From Pseudomonadota bacterium (lineage in GTDB: Bacteria; Pseudomonadota; Gammaproteobacteria; Pseudomonadales; Pseudohongiellaceae), in contig JAQCKF010000001.1 in assembly GCA_027592275.1 (NCBI GenBank), forward strand, positions 124,001-188,000: a stretch of 64,000 bases of DNA, in the 5' to 3' direction. Under the pieces are notes generated by a model, which made no database searches, had not been told where the DNA came from, and saw only the letters and a program-made list of their open reading frames with translations. Shown one piece after another: positions 1 through 9,271 of the stretch. How positions within the stretch are numbered: position 1 is the stretch's first letter; each line of letters begins with the position of its first letter. A program made the translations under genes and the position numbers.

Positions 1-38
1 TGGCAGATAAGAACTGGTATCCGAAAGATCATAAAACT

Positions 39-632
39 ATGGCGCAATCGACTACTCAAAAAAACAACAGCGTTCGCATTATCGCAGGCGAATACAGAAG
101 CAGAAAACTAGAATTTCCAAACGTGGAGGGATTGCGGCCCACTGCGGACAGGATTCGAGAGACTCTCTTCAATTGGCTGCAGGACAGTATCGCAGGAGAA
201 ACTTGTCTAGATTTGTTTGCAGGAAGTGGAGCGCTCGGCTTCGAAGCTCTTTCAAGAGGTGCAAGCCAGGTTGATTTTATCGAGCAGAATTCAGCGGCAG
301 TAAACTCGATCCGAGATAATATCGAACGATTAGGTGCCAAACATGGCAACGTGTATTGTTCCGACGCGTTCGAGTGGCTAGACAGATGTACGCAAGACTT
401 AAGGCAATATGGCTTGGTGTTTCTCGATCCTCCTTTTAAAGGCGAGACGCTCGCTCGCGCAATCGTAAAACTCGAGAGTGCAAACTTGCTAAGAGAAGGC
501 GGGCTTGTGTATATCGAAAAAGAGAAGCAATCAATCGATGATAATTTGCCCAGCAATTGGATTGAAGTGAAAAGTAAGAATGCAGGGTTAGTTCAATTCG
601 GTTTGTACAATGTTATAAGAAGCAGCAAATAA
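39..632 (+). CDS. rsmD: 16S rRNA (guanine(966)-N(2))-methyltransferase RsmD
   Basis: RIIAGEYRSRKL...LRPTADRIRETLFNWL, LDLFAGSGALGFEALSRGA, FLDPPF motifs of RsmD. Confidence 0.95.
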   Translation: MAQSTTQKNNSVRIIAGEYRSRKLEFPNVEGLRPTADRIRETLFNWLQDSIAGETCLDLFAGSGALGFEALSRGASQVDFIEQNSAAVNSIRDNIERLGAKHGNVYCSDAFEWLDRCTQDLRQYGLVFLDPPFKGETLARAIVKLESANLLREGGLVYIEKEKQSIDDNLPSNWIEVKSKNAGLVQFGLYNVIRSSK

Positions 633-634
633 AA

Positions 635-1621
635 ATGACAACGGGCACTAGTGAAAACGAATTCATTCCCACCTGGTGGTTGCCGGAGGGCCATAGTCAA
701 ACTCTATGGAGGAAATTCTCTCCTACAAAAATGGTTGCGCATAGACGGCAGCGAATCGAGCTTGATGACAGTGACTACATTGATCTCGATTGGACGACTC
801 TCGATCCTAAAGAATCTAAAGACAATACGATCGTGTTTTTTCTCCATGGCTTGTGTGGATGTTCGAGATCGTCTTACATTTTAGCCATGCAGTCCCTGTT
901 GAATGATCAGGGTATCTCTTCGGTAGCGATGAACTTTCGTGGCTGCAGCGGGGAAATGAATAGACTCGCCCGGGCGTATCATTCAGGTGTCTCAGAAGAC
1001 GTTAACGAAGTGTTTAGCAAATTGGCCGCTGAATATCCTGCGCACAAGTTTGTATTTGTAGGCTACTCGCTAGGCGCCAATGTACTCTTAAAATGGTTAG
1101 GTGAGATTGAATCACACCCCAACATTCGCAAAGCTGTAGCTGTGTCGACTCCGTTTGATTTGGAGTATTGCTCACAGGCTATGTTGCAGGGTGTAAGCCG
1201 AATATACGGGCAATATTTTGTGCGCCGCCTAGTGAAAGACTTTCAGCACAAGCAACAGCACCTGCAATCGTTTAATCCAGATCAGGCTGCGCGTATCGCC
1301 CAGCTAGGCGATACGCGCAGCATCTCATCCATATGGGAATTCGATGATCGGATAACCGCGCCGCTTCATGGATTTGGAGGAGCGGAAGATTATTACCGAA
1401 AATGCAGCAGCTCTGCCTTTCTAAACTCGATAGCAGTCGATACATTGCTGATACAGAGTAAGAACGATCCCATGATTCCTCCTAAATCGATCCCGGATAG
1501 AGAGATGCTCTCGCCTCAAGTGCAGATGCTGCTAACCGAGAAGGGTGGTCATGTGGGCTTCGTTTCCTCAAATCCCGATAATTGGCTTGAACAGAGAATA
1601 TTGAATTTCGTGCAGGTGTGA
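635..1621 (+). CDS. YheT-like alpha/beta hydrolase
   Basis: WWLPEGHSQTLWR N-terminus, HGLCGCSRSSYI, GYSLGANVLLKWLGE nucleophile elbow. Confidence 0.88.
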   Translation: MTTGTSENEFIPTWWLPEGHSQTLWRKFSPTKMVAHRRQRIELDDSDYIDLDWTTLDPKESKDNTIVFFLHGLCGCSRSSYILAMQSLLNDQGISSVAMNFRGCSGEMNRLARAYHSGVSEDVNEVFSKLAAEYPAHKFVFVGYSLGANVLLKWLGEIESHPNIRKAVAVSTPFDLEYCSQAMLQGVSRIYGQYFVRRLVKDFQHKQQHLQSFNPDQAARIAQLGDTRSISSIWEFDDRITAPLHGFGGAEDYYRKCSSSAFLNSIAVDTLLIQSKNDPMIPPKSIPDREMLSPQVQMLLTEKGGHVGFVSSNPDNWLEQRILNFVQV

Positions 1622-1731
1622 GTGATCATGAGCGCGATCTCTTAGTTTGAGACATAAGCTCGAGATAGGGTTTCAAGCCAGAGCTGCAAACCAAGGCCAC
1701 AGAGCCTGTCCATGATAAAAATGAGAATGTT

Positions 1732-2217
1732 ATGATGAAAATTGCTGTCTACCCGGGGACGTTTAATCCAATCACCAATGGCCATATGGATCTAGCAGAA
1801 CGAGCTGCCGGTTTATTCGACAAAATTATTGTGGCAGTAGTCGGTAAGAATCAGCAGAAGCCCAATGCGTTGCCACTACAGCAACGGGTGGAGCTCACTA
1901 AAAAAGTTCTGGGTCATCTAGAAAATGTGGAAGTTAGGTCATTCGATAGTCTGATCACGCAATTTGTTAAGGAGTGTGACGCCAAAATCATCCTGCGGGG
2001 GCTGCGTACGGTTGCCGATTTCGAGTACGAGTTTCAGCTAGTTGGCATGAATCGCATTCTGGAACCGAGTATAGAAACTGTGTTTCTAGCACCTGCGGAA
2101 CATCTCTCCTATATCTCGTCTACGTTGGTGCGCGAGATCGCAGCCTATGGCGGCGACATCTCCAAGTTTGTCCATCCGGCTGTGGCCGAAGCCATGGCAG
2201 ATCTGCAAAAGCCTTAG
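1732..2217 (+). CDS. coaD: Phosphopantetheine adenylyltransferase
   Basis: [53 protein letters not shown]. Confidence 0.97.
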   Translation: MMKIAVYPGTFNPITNGHMDLAERAAGLFDKIIVAVVGKNQQKPNALPLQQRVELTKKVLGHLENVEVRSFDSLITQFVKECDAKIILRGLRTVADFEYEFQLVGMNRILEPSIETVFLAPAEHLSYISSTLVREIAAYGGDISKFVHPAVAEAMADLQKP

Positions 2218-2229
2218 TCTTAGCCAATA

Positions 2230-3045
2230 TTATTTTTGGCATTGGGAGCAATACACCGTGCTGCGCTGTCCCTGGCGTATCTCTTTCAAAGTATCTTTAC
2301 ATACATGGCAGGGCTCGCCCTTGCGGCCATAGACGTGCAGCGACTGTGCAAAGTATCCGGGCTCCCCGTCGCTGCCTGTGAAGTCCTTGAGCGTTGTGCC
2401 GCCGACATCGATCGCGCGCTGCAAAACCTGCTGAATACACTCCACTAGTTTCTCGTAGCGTGGCTTGGAAATTTTTCCTGCGTTGCGCTTCGGGCTGATA
2501 CCAGCAAGAAATAGCGATTCATTCGCATAGATGTTTCCTACGCCAACGACTACTTTGCTATCCATGATGAAAGTCTTAACAGCAACGTTTCGGGTACGGC
2601 TCTTCTGAAACAAATAATTGGTATGAAATTCGTCACTCAACGGTTCGGGACCGAGAGAGGCTAAGAGGGGGTGTGATTCTATCGGCTCAGTATTCCACAA
2701 TATGCAACCGAAGCGACGTGGATCTGTGTAGCGCAGCACCTTGTTGTTCGCAAATACGATATCGACATGATCGTGCTTCGCCGCCGCTCGATTAGTATCG
2801 ACGATCCTTAGACTGCCTGACATTCCAAGGTGAATGAGCAAGCATCCTTTCTTGGTTGTGAGCAGCAAATATTTTCCGCGCCTGGAAACGGATTTAATAG
2901 TTTCCCCCGGCAGATCTTTGCTAAGCGCGGGAGTAATTGGCCAACGTAATGTCTTGCGGCGCAGTATGACTTTGCTGACTTTCTTATTCTCGATGTGTGG
3001 CACGATGCCGCGACGGGTGGTCTCTACTTCAGGTAATTCCGGCAA
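2230..3045 (-). CDS. mutM: Formamidopyrimidine-DNA glycosylase (Fpg/MutM)
   Basis: MPELPEVETTRRGI N-terminus, GVGNIYANE, C-terminal zinc finger CHVCKDTLKEIRQGQRSTVYCSQCQ. Confidence 0.97.
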   Translation of the reverse strand: MPELPEVETTRRGIVPHIENKKVSKVILRRKTLRWPITPALSKDLPGETIKSVSRRGKYLLLTTKKGCLLIHLGMSGSLRIVDTNRAAAKHDHVDIVFANNKVLRYTDPRRFGCILWNTEPIESHPLLASLGPEPLSDEFHTNYLFQKSRTRNVAVKTFIMDSKVVVGVGNIYANESLFLAGISPKRNAGKISKPRYEKLVECIQQVLQRAIDVGGTTLKDFTGSDGEPGYFAQSLHVYGRKGEPCHVCKDTLKEIRQGQRSTVYCSQCQK

Positions 3046-3124
3046 TTCGCACCTCGGTTGTATGATTGCTAGCAGCTTGCGCAGACTGCTTTATAATCTT
3101 TCCCTTAGTTGAAAGGAAGCAGCC

Positions 3125-5131
3125 ATGAGTTCGCAGCAGCAAATGTTATTAGGGATCGATGCGGGTGGAACGTTTACGGACTTTGTTCTGGTGCGGCTTG
3201 AGCCGATCGTCAGCATCAGCGTATACAAAACCTTATCTACTCCCGACGCACCCGAGCGGGCAATTCTGAATGGCATAAAGGCAATGGGTCTGGAGTCTCA
3301 TTTGGATGATGGTAGCTTGCAGCTCGTCCATGGGAGCACTGTCGCGACCAACGCCGTTTTGGAAGGCAAGCTTGCGCGGACTGCTTTCATTACCAATCAT
3401 GGCTTCGCGGACATGTTACAACTCGCGCGACAGACTCGCCCAGAGCTCTATGCATTGGAGACTCCCGCAGTGCCGCCTCCGGTTCCACCTGAGCTATGTC
3501 TCGAGACGGGCGGCAGAGTCGCCGCTGATGGCGCTGTGGTCTTGCCTCTTTCCGAAATAGAGCTCGATGAGCTGCTTGCCAAAATAGAGTCCCTTGCCCC
3601 CGATGCCGTTGCTATTAATTTACTCTTCTCGTTTCTAGACGACAATTTTGAGCGCCGCATTGAATCTGCGATTAAGGCGAAATTTGGCGAGTGCTTCGTT
3701 AGTCGCTCCTCCACCGTACTGCCCGAATACAAAGAGTATGAGCGTGGCATAGCGACTTGGCTCAATGCAGCACTGGGTCCGGTTATTAGTGGATACCTCA
3801 GTGTGCTAGAACGCGAGCTAGGCAATTCCTCGCTGCAGGTCATGCAGTCGAGTGGTGAGACGATGTCTGCTGGCATGGCAGCGCAATCGGCGGTAAATCT
3901 TTTGCTGTCCGGCCCCGCGGGCGGACTTACGGCAATCGCCTATCTGGCGAAGCAAGTTGGTAAGTCGAAGTTTCTGAGTTTCGACATGGGAGGCACTTCT
4001 ACGGACGTTGCGCTATTGGACACAAAGATTCGCACCAGCAATGAATCCTCAATTTCGAATTATCCGATTGCCGTGCCCATGGTTGATATGGAGACAATCG
4101 GAGCAGGAGGAGGCTCGATCGCCTATGTCGATAGCGGAGGAATGCTTCAAGTTGGTCCGCGCTCGGCAGGAGCAGACCCAGGGCCTGCGTGTTACGACCG
4201 CGGAGGCCTTGATGCCACGGTCAGTGATGCGAACGTGGTGCTTGGTCGGCTGCAATCGGATTCCACGCTCGCCGGCGATCTGAAGCTCAGCCTCGAGCGA
4301 GCTCGAGCGAGCTTAGAACCGCTCGCGCAGAGAATCGGCCTTTCGATTGAGGAAACAGCGCTTGGCATTATTGATATAGCCAATGAACACATGGCAAAGG
4401 CGATAAGGCTTATCTCCGTGAACAAGGGCCATGATGCGAAGGATTTTATACTTGCGAGTTTTGGTGGTGCCGGCGGTTTGCATGTGTGCGCACTAGCTGA
4501 TGCTATGGCTATGAAGAATGCGCTAGTGCCAGTGCATGGAGGCGTTCTCTCGGCGCTGGGCATGGTGGTAGCGGATCAGGGTAGGCAGTTTTCCAAGACA
4601 CTGAGCCTGGATGTGCAACACATTGATGAAAAACCCCTAGAAGATCAGTTTGCCCAATTGGAGGCTGGAGGGATGGAGCAATTGGCCTTAGAAGGTCTAG
4701 ACTCATCGATGCTGGTTTCTAAGCGCAGCGCAGATCTGAGATATATGGGCCAGTCTTACACGCTGAATCTAGACTGGGATACCCTAGCCGGAGTGCTAGA
4801 TGCTTTTGAGCGACTTCACGAGCAGCGCTACGGATATAGTCACGATGGCCCAATTGAGTTGTTGACGATTCGCGTTAATTTATCGACTGAAAAAACTCCA
4901 TTTGTTTTACCGCAACTTATTGCACAGGCACACTGCAATAATATTCGACACTGCAAGGTCCATGGAGAGTCGGAGCAGGCAAGGCTATTGGCGCGCGAAG
5001 AGTTGTATCCGGGCGAATCGGTTGAGGGTCCTGCAGTTATTACGGAATATTCAGCCACGACATTCGTCGCTGCCAACTGGTCGGTAGCTGTCGATGGTTT
5101 CGGCAATCTGGTACTGCAGAAACAAAACTGA
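3125..5131 (+). CDS. Hydantoinase/oxoprolinase family protein (HyuA-like)
   Basis: GIDAGGTFTDFVLV, HGSTVATNAVLEGK, LLSGPAGGLTA, SFDMGGTSTDVAL. Confidence 0.9.
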   Translation: MSSQQQMLLGIDAGGTFTDFVLVRLEPIVSISVYKTLSTPDAPERAILNGIKAMGLESHLDDGSLQLVHGSTVATNAVLEGKLARTAFITNHGFADMLQLARQTRPELYALETPAVPPPVPPELCLETGGRVAADGAVVLPLSEIELDELLAKIESLAPDAVAINLLFSFLDDNFERRIESAIKAKFGECFVSRSSTVLPEYKEYERGIATWLNAALGPVISGYLSVLERELGNSSLQVMQSSGETMSAGMAAQSAVNLLLSGPAGGLTAIAYLAKQVGKSKFLSFDMGGTSTDVALLDTKIRTSNESSISNYPIAVPMVDMETIGAGGGSIAYVDSGGMLQVGPRSAGADPGPACYDRGGLDATVSDANVVLGRLQSDSTLAGDLKLSLERARASLEPLAQRIGLSIEETALGIIDIANEHMAKAIRLISVNKGHDAKDFILASFGGAGGLHVCALADAMAMKNALVPVHGGVLSALGMVVADQGRQFSKTLSLDVQHIDEKPLEDQFAQLEAGGMEQLALEGLDSSMLVSKRSADLRYMGQSYTLNLDWDTLAGVLDAFERLHEQRYGYSHDGPIELLTIRVNLSTEKTPFVLPQLIAQAHCNNIRHCKVHGESEQARLLAREELYPGESVEGPAVITEYSATTFVAANWSVAVDGFGNLVLQKQN

Positions 5132-5174
5132 AAGCACAACAGCCCTAGCGGCGCTAATAGCGTTATTAGCATTG

Positions 5175-5310
5175 AGAGATGAACTGGTTTGCTCTGAGAA
5201 GCCGTATAGATGTAGATACGACTAATTATTAGGCGGCAGTCATTTACAGGCCAAATTGTCAGGTGATATAACTGAATAGCTCGCAGGTTCGATTCTGCGT
5301 ATTTCTCCCA
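5175..5310 (+). other. tRNA-like remnant (T-arm-like hairpin plus encoded CCA)
   Basis: CGCAG-GTTCGATT-CTGCG (5282-5299), then TATTTCT, C, CCA; 5' AGAGATG (5175-5181) can pair with TATTTCT (two G-U). T-loop is 8 nt and total length ~136 nt, so not a canonical tRNA. Confidence 0.3.
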
Positions 5311-5353
5311 AACCACCGGCTATAAGTAGGAACGAGGGCAGATCTAAATTACC

Positions 5354-6748
5354 ATGAGACGACGCTTTCTTCAGCACATTTACTTTGTTTCTGGCTTGGC
5401 CCCTGGCCTAATCGCCGCACTAGCTGGATCATTGGTGCATGCACAGGAAGCAGTGGAGCCAGAAGAGAGCGTTCGCTCGCGATCGCCACTTCTGTATATC
5501 GATACACCGGTCTTCTTTGAGGACGGGGTGGATCCAGTAATGCCCCAAAAGGCAGCGTTCGCCGAACCAGAGTTCGACCCAGAGTCCGACCCGGCCTTCA
5601 GTCAGCGCTCGGATAGTATTCGGCAATACAGCAACATATTGACAGATATTGAACTGGATGGAGGTGCCTGGGATCGTGGTCTCGTAGAGGAACTTGCCTC
5701 CCTAGGACGATTGCAGCAACAGCAGGGTGATCATGTTGGCGCAATTCAGACGCTAGATAGAGCGATCCATGTAAATCGAATCAATTCCGGCCTCTATAGC
5801 CTTGAGCAAGTCCCCGATGTGGAACAGTTAATACAGAGCTATATGGCATTGGGCGATTGGGAACAGGCGGATATCTACAATAATTATCTTTTCCATGTGC
5901 AGCGGAAGGCTTTTGGCGTAGATGATCCGCGTCTTATACCCGTGCTGGACCGCCTGGCGACATGGAATATTCAGGCTTTCAATATTGGCTATGGGGACTT
6001 ACTAGGGATTAGGCTGCGACAGTCTCAGATGATGTTTAACGCCGCCGCACGTATGGTTGGCCTTCACTTCGGTAAGGCCGACGAACGATTTGTAAATTAT
6101 CAGAGAAACATCGCAAATTCTGCCTATTTGGCAGCGAGAAACCCAGACCTGATGATGGAGATTGAGAGGCCTGAATATAGAAATATGCAGCAGATGATGG
6201 CGGAGGGCTTAGCGGAGCAGCGACAGGTATTGCCTGCTGGTTTCCGAACCGGCGAGCGCGCGCTTCTAGAGATAGTGGTGCATTATCAAGAACAGAATGA
6301 TGATACATACGCCTTAGCCGAAGCGATTACTCACTTAGCCGATTGGTATCTGATGTTTGGCCGGCACCGGGACACCTTGGAAAACTATAAACTTGCTTGG
6401 GACATGCTCCAGGAGTTGGAAGACAGTGAAGAGTTAACACAGCGATTATTTGGCAAGGTAACTCCACTTCCCGCATTCGAGTCATCCATTGAGGCGCCTG
6501 ATGCGTTCTATAGGAATGAGGACGGCACCGAAGCATTGAGCTTCGATTATGCGGACCTAACCTTTGATGTAACAGAACACGGCCTAGCTAGGAAGATAGA
6601 AAGCATCTCTGAGGAAACCGCGGACAATCAGGCGCAACTAAGCAAATTGCGCATATCAGTTCGCTCCGAGTGGTTTCGGCCGATGATCGTTGACGGCGAG
6701 CCGGAACGTTCTTTTGAGAACCATTTTAGGTATCGGTATTGGTACTAA
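5354..6748 (+). CDS. Secreted/periplasmic TPR-type repeat protein of unknown function
   Basis: Signal peptide-like N-terminus ending LAGSLVHAQE; TPR-like stretch ELASLGRLQQQQGDHVGAIQTLDRAIHVNR. Confidence 0.65.
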   Translation: MRRRFLQHIYFVSGLAPGLIAALAGSLVHAQEAVEPEESVRSRSPLLYIDTPVFFEDGVDPVMPQKAAFAEPEFDPESDPAFSQRSDSIRQYSNILTDIELDGGAWDRGLVEELASLGRLQQQQGDHVGAIQTLDRAIHVNRINSGLYSLEQVPDVEQLIQSYMALGDWEQADIYNNYLFHVQRKAFGVDDPRLIPVLDRLATWNIQAFNIGYGDLLGIRLRQSQMMFNAAARMVGLHFGKADERFVNYQRNIANSAYLAARNPDLMMEIERPEYRNMQQMMAEGLAEQRQVLPAGFRTGERALLEIVVHYQEQNDDTYALAEAITHLADWYLMFGRHRDTLENYKLAWDMLQELEDSEELTQRLFGKVTPLPAFESSIEAPDAFYRNEDGTEALSFDYADLTFDVTEHGLARKIESISEETADNQAQLSKLRISVRSEWFRPMIVDGEPERSFENHFRYRYWY

Positions 6749-6950
6749 TTTATTAAGCGAACGGGTAGCATCGGGCTAATAATCGGCAGAAATAGAGGGC
6801 TTGCGGCGTAATCGTTAAGCTTTGGTTAAGGCGCTTCAGACTATTAATGGTGATAATTTTATCCTTACTATGAATTTTGTAACAAGCTAGAAAAGTCATC
6901 AAATTTCGAAAACCGGCCATTGCTGGAACTCGAGAACAGGAATACAAAGT

Positions 6951-8024
6951 ATGGAACTCAGGCAACTGAGGAACACCGAGGGCAAGCAGCATTTGCCCCT
7001 ACAGCCTCTGTCACGACTTATAGCTCTAGCGGCGCTAAGCCTTAGCATAGTGGCATGTCAGTCTAGTAGCTCGAGCTCGAGCAGTTCACCATCTATGCCT
7101 TCGCTGCCATCTAGCTCTAGTAGTAGTTCTTCAAGTTCTAGCCAGAGCCAGAGCCAGAGTGGGCAACAATCTAGTCAGAGCAGTACTGCAGGCAGTCAGC
7201 CGTCAGCGAATTCAAGCAGTGCGGGTCAGCAACCTGGGCAAGAAAGCAGAGATGGATCAAGTCCCGGAGAACAGGGTGCGCAGCAGGGTAGTCAATCGGC
7301 CGGTAGCGCAGCAGGATCAACGCCAACAGGTACATTAGGTAACAGTACTGGTCAGGGAACGGGTTCTCAGGCCCGATTGCCAGAGGCGGGAAGTCAGTCA
7401 GGCAGCGGCGACAGAGATGGATCTACTGGCGATCTCGGCGCTGGCGCAAGCCAATCGTCTGGTGGCGGATTAGGTCGTCCAAGTGGAGATTATAGTTTAG
7501 ATACGCTGCCAGATGGCGTATTAAGTGGGGGAACAGGCGCCGGCAGCCAAGACTCAAACGGCCAGGTTCGTTCGGGAAGTGGAGATGGCGGAGCACAACC
7601 TAGTGGTAATGTTGCGATGACGGCGCAAGAGCGCGCAGAAGTATTGGATGAACAGCTACGCCGCGGCTACGAGACATTCGACGGATTTATTCTTAGTGAG
7701 AGAGAACGAGCGCAGGCCGAGAGCAATGCGGCGGGGTCATCTGCGGCAGGCGGTTCGGCAGGCGGCGGAAGCAGTTCTTCACAACCACAGACAATGCCTG
7801 AATCGGGTGCTGCGGCAGTATTGGCATCCTCACTACCGCCTGGAGTATCTAATTCGCCACCGCAAGAAACTTTTCCTGCCCCGGAAGACATTCCCAGTGG
7901 ACGTGACGATGATGTTGTAGCGAGACAACTTCGCGAGGCAGCAATGAGTGAGCCCGATCCACAATTGCGCGAAGCCCTTTGGCAGGAATATAGAAACTAC
8001 ACAGGTTTAGGTGAAGACCAATGA
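6951..8024 (+). CDS. Ser/Gly/Gln-rich low-complexity predicted lipoprotein
   Basis: Lipobox-like LSIVAC followed by poly-Ser/Gln/Gly; stop overlaps next start. Confidence 0.65.
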   Translation: MELRQLRNTEGKQHLPLQPLSRLIALAALSLSIVACQSSSSSSSSSPSMPSLPSSSSSSSSSSSQSQSQSGQQSSQSSTAGSQPSANSSSAGQQPGQESRDGSSPGEQGAQQGSQSAGSAAGSTPTGTLGNSTGQGTGSQARLPEAGSQSGSGDRDGSTGDLGAGASQSSGGGLGRPSGDYSLDTLPDGVLSGGTGAGSQDSNGQVRSGSGDGGAQPSGNVAMTAQERAEVLDEQLRRGYETFDGFILSERERAQAESNAAGSSAAGGSAGGGSSSSQPQTMPESGAAAVLASSLPPGVSNSPPQETFPAPEDIPSGRDDDVVARQLREAAMSEPDPQLREALWQEYRNYTGLGEDQ

Positions 8025-9226
8025 GTTCAATGACAGCTTTAACGGTCCATCAGGCAAAGAACATATTGGGTGTTGGGCTTCTAGCACTCATGCTGGCGGC
8101 TTGTAATGCACATACAATTAAGACCACCAGCTATACGCCCATCGTTCAAGATAGTCAGAATGTGTTGGAAGATTTACTTCTCGATGTTGGCGTCGCGGTG
8201 TTCGATCCGGGTATAGATGAAATTGATAAACGCGACGAAGAAACTACTAATCATGAAATTCGTGTAGCCGAGTCGCGCTATGCGCCCTTCCTCTTGGCGG
8301 AAACACTGCAGCGTTCGGCGAACTGGGGCATCGTGCGTTTGATGCCCAATAACGAAAGCCCAATGGACGTTACTGTAAATGGCACTATCTTGCAGTCAGA
8401 TGGCGAGGCCATGCAGATCCGCATCCAGGTTACCGATTCGAGTGGTCGTGAGTGGTACACCAAGGTTTATGATGAGGTAATCAGTCAGTTCAGCTACGAG
8501 CCTTCGCAGCGACAGCAAGCCGATCCCTTTCAGGTTATCTACAACAAGATCTCCAACGATCTATTGGAGTATAGAAAACGCAATTTGACGAACCGGCAGA
8601 TCGTAGAGATTCGCACGATATCCGAATTACTGTTTGCTCGTCGATTCTCACCGGAAGTATTTGATTCGTATTTGACGACAAATCGCCAAGGCAATCTGGC
8701 TATAACTGCTCTTCCAGCCGAAACTGATCCGGTTCTACAAAGAGTACGAGACATTAGAGAGCGGGACTTCATGTTTATTGATACCGTTCAGGATTACTAC
8801 GCTACCTATGTAAGACAGATGCGATTGCCCTATGACACATGGCGGGCATTGAGCTACGACGAAACGATTGAGCTTAGAGAGTTAAGGGCATCGGCTAATC
8901 GTCGGTTCGTTGCAGGTGCGGCGGCGGTTCTCGGCGGCTTGGCCGCGGCGACTAGCGGTGGAAATTATGCGACTCAAACTGGCGGCGCAATTGGTGTTGG
9001 CGCCGGCGCGTTCTTGATTAAGAGCGGCTTCGATAAACGAGCCGAAGCAAAATTACATTCGGACGCATTGGAAGAATTGGGCGAGTCCCTAGAAAACGAA
9101 GTTGCTCCACGCGTGTTTAGTCTGGACGATCGTACCATCACACTCACCGGTTCAGTCGAAGAGCAGTATGCTCAGTGGAAAGACGTTCTGGCAGATATCT
9201 ACGCGTCAGAAGTAGGTGATATTTAA
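8021..9226 (+). CDS. Predicted lipoprotein of unknown function
   Basis: Lipobox LMLAAC; overlaps the preceding CDS by 4 nt; Gly/Ala-rich hydrophobic stretch in the C-terminal third. Confidence 0.7.
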   Translation: MSSMTALTVHQAKNILGVGLLALMLAACNAHTIKTTSYTPIVQDSQNVLEDLLLDVGVAVFDPGIDEIDKRDEETTNHEIRVAESRYAPFLLAETLQRSANWGIVRLMPNNESPMDVTVNGTILQSDGEAMQIRIQVTDSSGREWYTKVYDEVISQFSYEPSQRQQADPFQVIYNKISNDLLEYRKRNLTNRQIVEIRTISELLFARRFSPEVFDSYLTTNRQGNLAITALPAETDPVLQRVRDIRERDFMFIDTVQDYYATYVRQMRLPYDTWRALSYDETIELRELRASANRRFVAGAAAVLGGLAAATSGGNYATQTGGAIGVGAGAFLIKSGFDKRAEAKLHSDALEELGESLENEVAPRVFSLDDRTITLTGSVEEQYAQWKDVLADIYASEVGDI

Positions 9227-9271
9227 TCGGTTCATGCATCATGGTAGGCCTCCCCACGAACAGAATTCGCT

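Noticed and set aside
4290-4315. Short CGAGCGAGCT repeat
   Set aside because: Lies in the HyuA-like coding region encoding ERARAS; explained by codons.
5175-5310. Functional tRNA, tRNA-Sec or tmRNA
   Set aside because: Length and 8-nt T-loop do not fit tRNA or tRNA-Sec, no resume/tag ORF for tmRNA; kept only as tRNA-like remnant.
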